Shown: positions 54,214 to 57,047 of the stretch, one piece after another | How the letters are laid out: every line of letters starts with the position of its first letter | Numbering within the stretch: the stretch's first letter is position 1 | NCBI RefSeq assembly: GCF_022012475.1 | Contig: NZ_JAKLWS010000029.1 | Coordinates: 1 to 57,047, forward strand | Length of the DNA stretch: 57,047 nucleotides | DNA from: Rhodohalobacter sulfatireducens | GTDB taxonomy: Bacteria; Bacteroidota; Rhodothermia; Balneolales; Balneolaceae | Direction of reading: 5' to 3' | Position numbers and translations under genes: made by a program | The notes under the pieces: model-generated | Seen by the model: the letters and a program-made list of their open reading frames with translations, nothing else | What the model was told of the DNA's origin: nothing | Database searches by the model: none

Positions 54214-55464
54214 TTACTCCTCCAATTGAGACCAATCCGGGAAATAGGATGAACTTTCGTTGTCAGCCGTAATATTTCTCAAACCGGATCCATCTGCATT
54301 GATTACGAACACGTCATAAAAATTCAGATCTTCATCCCTGTTTGAATCAAATACAAGCCGACTGCCATCGGGAGACCAAGCCGGGAAGCGGTGTGTAACC
54401 TGGTTATCTTTTAAGTCAGTAAGACAATTCGGGTTTGAACCATCTGCATCAGCCACACAAATCTCCCAGGATATTTCGGATTCAAGGTTACTGCGAAATG
54501 CAATTTTACTGCCATCCGGCGACCACGATGGATTCATAAAAGAAACTTCATCATCCTGAAGCAACACCGACCGTCCTGTTCCATCTATACCTATCGTACT
54601 GATATATCCTGGAATTCCGGTCTCAAAAACATGAAATGCTATTGTATTGCCATTCGGCGACCAATCCGGCCACCACTCACCTGTTGGAGTATTGGTGACA
54701 TTGGTTTTTCCGCTTCCGTCCGCATTCATGATAAAAATATCTCCCTCACCCCCTTGAACATATGAATGATAGGCAATTTGAGATCCATCGGGTGACCAAC
54801 TGGGAAACTCATGAAACCGCTGGGCATCGTTTGTTAAATTCTCGAGGTTTTCTCCGTCTGCATTTACCACCCAAATTTGTGATGTTGTAAACCCACCTCC
54901 TTCGGAAACAAACAGAATTTTTGTGCCATCCGGGGAGATCGCAATTTTCCAGTAATCGCCTACCCCAAAATCTGTTATCTGGGTTATGTTCTCTCCATCC
55001 GGATCCGATTTATAAAGGTTTGCTGCTCCGTTCTCAAACCTGGTGAATACGATTTTATTCCTGAGAATACCAATGCAGTTAAGTTCAAAAGTAACACTCA
55101 GCGTTTCACTTCCGGTAATTTCAACAGATTGCGGATTCTCGCTGCTCATTGTACAGTGATCTGCGATATCTGAAAGCTCAACACTATACATTCCCGGCTC
55201 CAGATTATTGAACGTTCCCGTGTCATTGGCGTCCACATTTTTTGCACCGTTGCCCTGCACAGTCACCCTAAATGCAGGTGGATTGTCGTCTCCCCCGGTG
55301 GTTACAATTTGTACTTCCACCGAGCCCAAATCCGGGTCAGCATTCGTTGAACTATCACCGCATGAAATCATTAACCCGGCCGGAATCAATATCAATAACG
55401 ATATTGTAAAATAGTGTTGGATTCTTAGTCTCACACTTGTGCGGAACTTCATTCGATTCATCAT
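54214..55464 (-). CDS. PD40/TolB-type beta-propeller lipoprotein
   Basis: 416 residues. The leader ends in an ISC lipobox (Cys35 from the first Met; starts at 55461 or 55452 would be equally good). A small carboxypeptidase-regulatory-like domain occupies about 46-130. Then at least five WSPDGS-type PD40 repeats follow: ISPDGTKILFVSE, WSPDGSQIAYHS, WSPNGNTIAFHV, WSPDGSKIAFRS and WSPDGSRLVFDS, making a six-bladed propeller. It is surface or periplasmic, with unknown function. It lies between the two peptide genes and may be unrelated to them. Confidence 0.85.
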   Translation of the reverse strand: MMNRMKFRTSVRLRIQHYFTISLLILIPAGLMISCGDSSTNADPDLGSVEVQIVTTGGDDNPPAFRVTVQGNGAKNVDANDTGTFNNLEPGMYSVELSDIADHCTMSSENPQSVEITGSETLSVTFELNCIGILRNKIVFTRFENGAANLYKSDPDGENITQITDFGVGDYWKIAISPDGTKILFVSEGGGFTTSQIWVVNADGENLENLTNDAQRFHEFPSWSPDGSQIAYHSYVQGGEGDIFIMNADGSGKTNVTNTPTGEWWPDWSPNGNTIAFHVFETGIPGYISTIGIDGTGRSVLLQDDEVSFMNPSWSPDGSKIAFRSNLESEISWEICVADADGSNPNCLTDLKDNQVTHRFPAWSPDGSRLVFDSNRDEDLNFYDVFVINADGSGLRNITADNESSSYFPDWSQLEE

Positions 55465-55674
55465 AAAGAGTGTATTTGTTTGATATCCTGGTAAGAATTT
55501 TTGAGTGTCTCTGTTAATAGATGCAACAACAGATCAGCAATCGGCTCATCTTTCTTAAATTAATTCAGACTTGAAACGGGTTGGTCAAACATAGTCTCAA
55601 CGAACCTTTGTTACTCATAGGGGTAATCAGAAACTTCACAATACTTCCTGAGGCGAGTTTGCCTTAATGACCGT

Positions 55675-56115
55675 TTATTGATTTACTTTTACTTCCAGGC
55701 TGGTATAATTATTTTTCGATTCTTCCAGTTGATTCATGAAAAAATCGACGGCTTCATTTTTCTCTGATTCATTGACACCGAGATAGTATCGGATAGAGCC
55801 GATGCGCACTTGATATTTAAGTTGCCCATCTTCCTTGGCAAGCTCGTCTGGCGTTCTCACTACAGTGTTTCCCCTTGTTCCATCTTCACGAATAACGGTT
55901 AATTCATAAGAAGAAGCATCGGATTGTGGACTGAAATATGCCCTGAAGCCTCCATTGGTTACATTATACGTTCCGTCTGCATTCTCAACAACCGGTACGA
56001 ACTTTTCAAAGCCGACTTCAAACAGTTTATTGTCTCCTGAACCGGAATCACTGGGGCACCCGGGTAAGAAGATCAATAAAAAAATGGAGAGGAATAACTT
56101 GGATACTACTTTCAT
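55675..56115 (-). CDS. Hypothetical lipoprotein
   Basis: 146 residues with a lipobox (LPGCPS, Cys20). The mature part is beta-rich (FVPVVENADGTYNVTNGGFRAYF, YELTVIREDGTRGNTVV) followed by a helical end. No family recognised. A 210-bp non-coding space follows it and a 330-bp space (56116-56445) precedes it. The latter holds only weak repeat-like sequence, with a GACGCTTGCACCC motif near 56351 that recalls the dispersed palindromes. Confidence 0.6.
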   Translation of the reverse strand: MKVVSKLFLSIFLLIFLPGCPSDSGSGDNKLFEVGFEKFVPVVENADGTYNVTNGGFRAYFSPQSDASSYELTVIREDGTRGNTVVRTPDELAKEDGQLKYQVRIGSIRYYLGVNESEKNEAVDFFMNQLEESKNNYTSLEVKVNQ

Positions 56116-56445
56116 AAGAATCTGATACTTTTTATTAGACGTTGATGATTTTTTCCCGGCTGTGCTGCCAGTCTCTTATTCCATCATGCAACATCTGTCT
56201 TCAGAAAAGCTCAGCTCTTTTTAAAAATATTTATCTCTCTCTTGATGTAAGTAGGTGATTCTCTTGTTTCTTTTTTAGAATTACCGCCTGCATTCGGTGG
56301 ATTCAGCGGTTCACCATTTTGCTTCGTCTATCGGCTTAGGGTACAAACGAGACGCTTGCACCCTCCAAATTGAAGGAAGGAAACGCAGGATGCTTCTTAT
56401 CCCCATTCAAATACTTTATACATGGCTGAATTTAACTCAGCTCTA

Positions 56446-56556
56446 TTAAGATATATCTGCTGCCTCAGGTACCTCTTGCTCTGTACCACTCTTGATTGAA
56501 AGAGTTGAAATTTTGGGTGTTATCCAAGGTTTGATTGATTGATTTTTCTCTTCCAT
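56446..56556 (-). CDS. Candidate RiPP precursor peptide B
   Basis: 36 residues on the minus strand, ATG at 56556-56554, TAA at 56448-56446. It has W11-x2-P14-x-I16 and TLSIKSGTEQ at 18-27, exactly the register of peptide A, followed by a different, acidic tail EVPEAADIS that also ends in Ser. Identity of the middle block with opposite strand and diverged tails shows a peptide family, not chance. It has an AT-rich promoter-like upstream region with a palindrome at 56601-56617. No modification enzyme lies beside it within the window. Confidence 0.65.
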   Translation of the reverse strand: MEEKNQSIKPWITPKISTLSIKSGTEQEVPEAADIS

Positions 56557-56600
56557 AGTCAATTGATTCTTAAAAAGACGTTTTTGTTGTAGTTTTTTAA

Positions 56601-56617
56601 TTGTGATTTAATCACAA
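56601..56617. promoter_or_regulatory. Palindromic candidate operator upstream of peptide B
   Basis: TTGTGATT-T-AATCACAA, perfect 8-bp arms about a single central base, 45 bp upstream of the peptide B start. It resembles Crp/Fnr-type half-sites (TGTGA...TCACA) but with 5 rather than 6 central bases. Confidence 0.5.
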
Positions 56618-56632
56618 ACTATTAGTTATTAT

Positions 56633-56710
56633 ATGCATAAGAATAAAAACCTTCTGTTAGAATTTTCTGAAAGTTTTCAACTCATGGAAAATGAGATTTA
56701 TGTTTCTTAA
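56633..56710 (+). CDS. Very short possible ORF divergent from peptide B
   Basis: 25 codons, MHKNKNLLLEF onward, ending NEIYVS before TAA. It starts just beyond the palindrome and would be divergent from peptide B. It lacks the shared leader block. Weak; may be chance. Confidence 0.15.
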   Translation: MHKNKNLLLEFSESFQLMENEIYVS

Positions 56711-56812
56711 ATGGTCAAAAAACTGTGGTATTTCATGAGGCCTGCTTGTCAAAATTCGGCGGATCTTTCGGGCCGGTTTGGTTTGTGTCCCGGCTGATGG
56801 ACAGGGTTTTAT

Positions 56813-56908
56813 AGACATTGTATTTTTTGGTGACATCGCGGAATTTTTTTCTTCACGGACAAATCAACCATCTCTGTACTGATTAGCGGTGAGAAAAATA
56901 CAATGTCT
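56813..56908. repeat. Perfect 15-bp inverted repeat
   Basis: AGACATTGTATTTTT (56813-56827) and AAAAATACAATGTCT (56894-56908) are exact complements 66 bp apart, like the ends of a small mobile or repeat element. No coding sequence is apparent between 56711 and the window end. Confidence 0.6.
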
Positions 56909-56954
56909 TGCGAGACCAAGAAATGACCTGACAGCCTAACAAAGGATGTTGGTT

Positions 56955-57009
56955 CCTGTCAGCGTCTTCATGAAAGTCCACGCTGTCAGGACCTGCGGAC
57001 GCTGACAGG
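56955..57009. repeat. CCTGTCAGCGTC inverted repeat
   Basis: CCTGTCAGCGTC (56955-56966) and GACGCTGACAGG (56998-57009) are exact complements, with a third related copy CGCTGTCAGG at 56981-56990 in the loop and GACCTGACAGC at 56926-56936 just before. A repeat element at the right edge of the window. Confidence 0.6.
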
Positions 57010-57047
57010 TGGCCTTAGAAAGAAGTTCATTGCCGGCACGAAAAATA

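Overview
The window looks like chromosomal DNA from a marine or halophilic member of the Balneolota/Bacteroidota (Balneolaceae-like). Signs of this are a type IX secretion (T9SS) C-terminal sorting domain plus a relic of another, a PID-CTERM peptide, SusC/TonB-type outer-membrane barrels, LytTR regulation, several lipoprotein glycosidases, starts without clear Shine-Dalgarno sequences, some TTG starts, and intergenic spaces full of nested palindromic repeats. The assignment is inferred from gene content. No rRNA operon, intact tRNA, prophage, transposase or CRISPR array was seen.

Layout. 0.1-7.0 kb: a GH16 glucanase lipoprotein and a surface-repeat protein (minus strand), then an arginine deiminase, a site-2 protease, a small lipoprotein and smpB (plus strand), then a DUF4168 protein. 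7.1-13.3 kb, minus strand: RNase P RNA with its terminator, a coiled-coil protein whose zinc-ribbon cysteines are gone, a Nif3-like protein, an outer-membrane barrel and a membrane LytTR regulator. 13.5-18.3 kb, plus strand: yggS, four small membrane/coiled-coil proteins (three of them tandem paralogues), a DivIVA-domain protein, purine nucleoside phosphorylase and an acidic protein. This order recalls the ylmE-...-divIVA division cluster of Gram-positives. 18.4-28.6 kb: a phosphatase/nuclease, a PLP decarboxylase, GH18, MscS, T9SS and PID-CTERM cargo and GH30. 28.7-35.8 kb, minus strand: two phosphate-type transporters, an isoaspartyl peptidase, and the slipin/NfeD pair.

36-40.2 kb holds argF, argG and argH. 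They are preceded by a 20-codon leader peptide with four consecutive Arg codons, alternative hairpins and a strong terminator, which together make a textbook-style arginine attenuator. 40.4-51.2 kb carries a beta-lactamase-fold hydrolase, a DksA-like protein, an FGE-domain lipoprotein, M14 and M28 peptidases, two VOC proteins, a sulfotransferase, a MarR regulator with paired operators, and scpA.

The most unusual part is 52.2-56.6 kb. An HPr-kinase-like protein overlaps a formyltransferase-like gene. Next comes a previously unlisted 38-residue peptide gene, and 2.4 kb away on the other strand a 36-residue peptide gene. The two peptides share a leader-like block ending TLSIKSGTEQ but have different C-terminal segments, both ending in Ser. 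This looks like a peptide natural-product (RiPP) module in which the kinase may phosphorylate the terminal Ser, as PadeK-type kinases do in lasso peptide clusters, but no cyclase or leader peptidase lies inside the window. Just upstream is a lipoprotein gene broken by one in-frame TGA directly after its lipobox cysteine.
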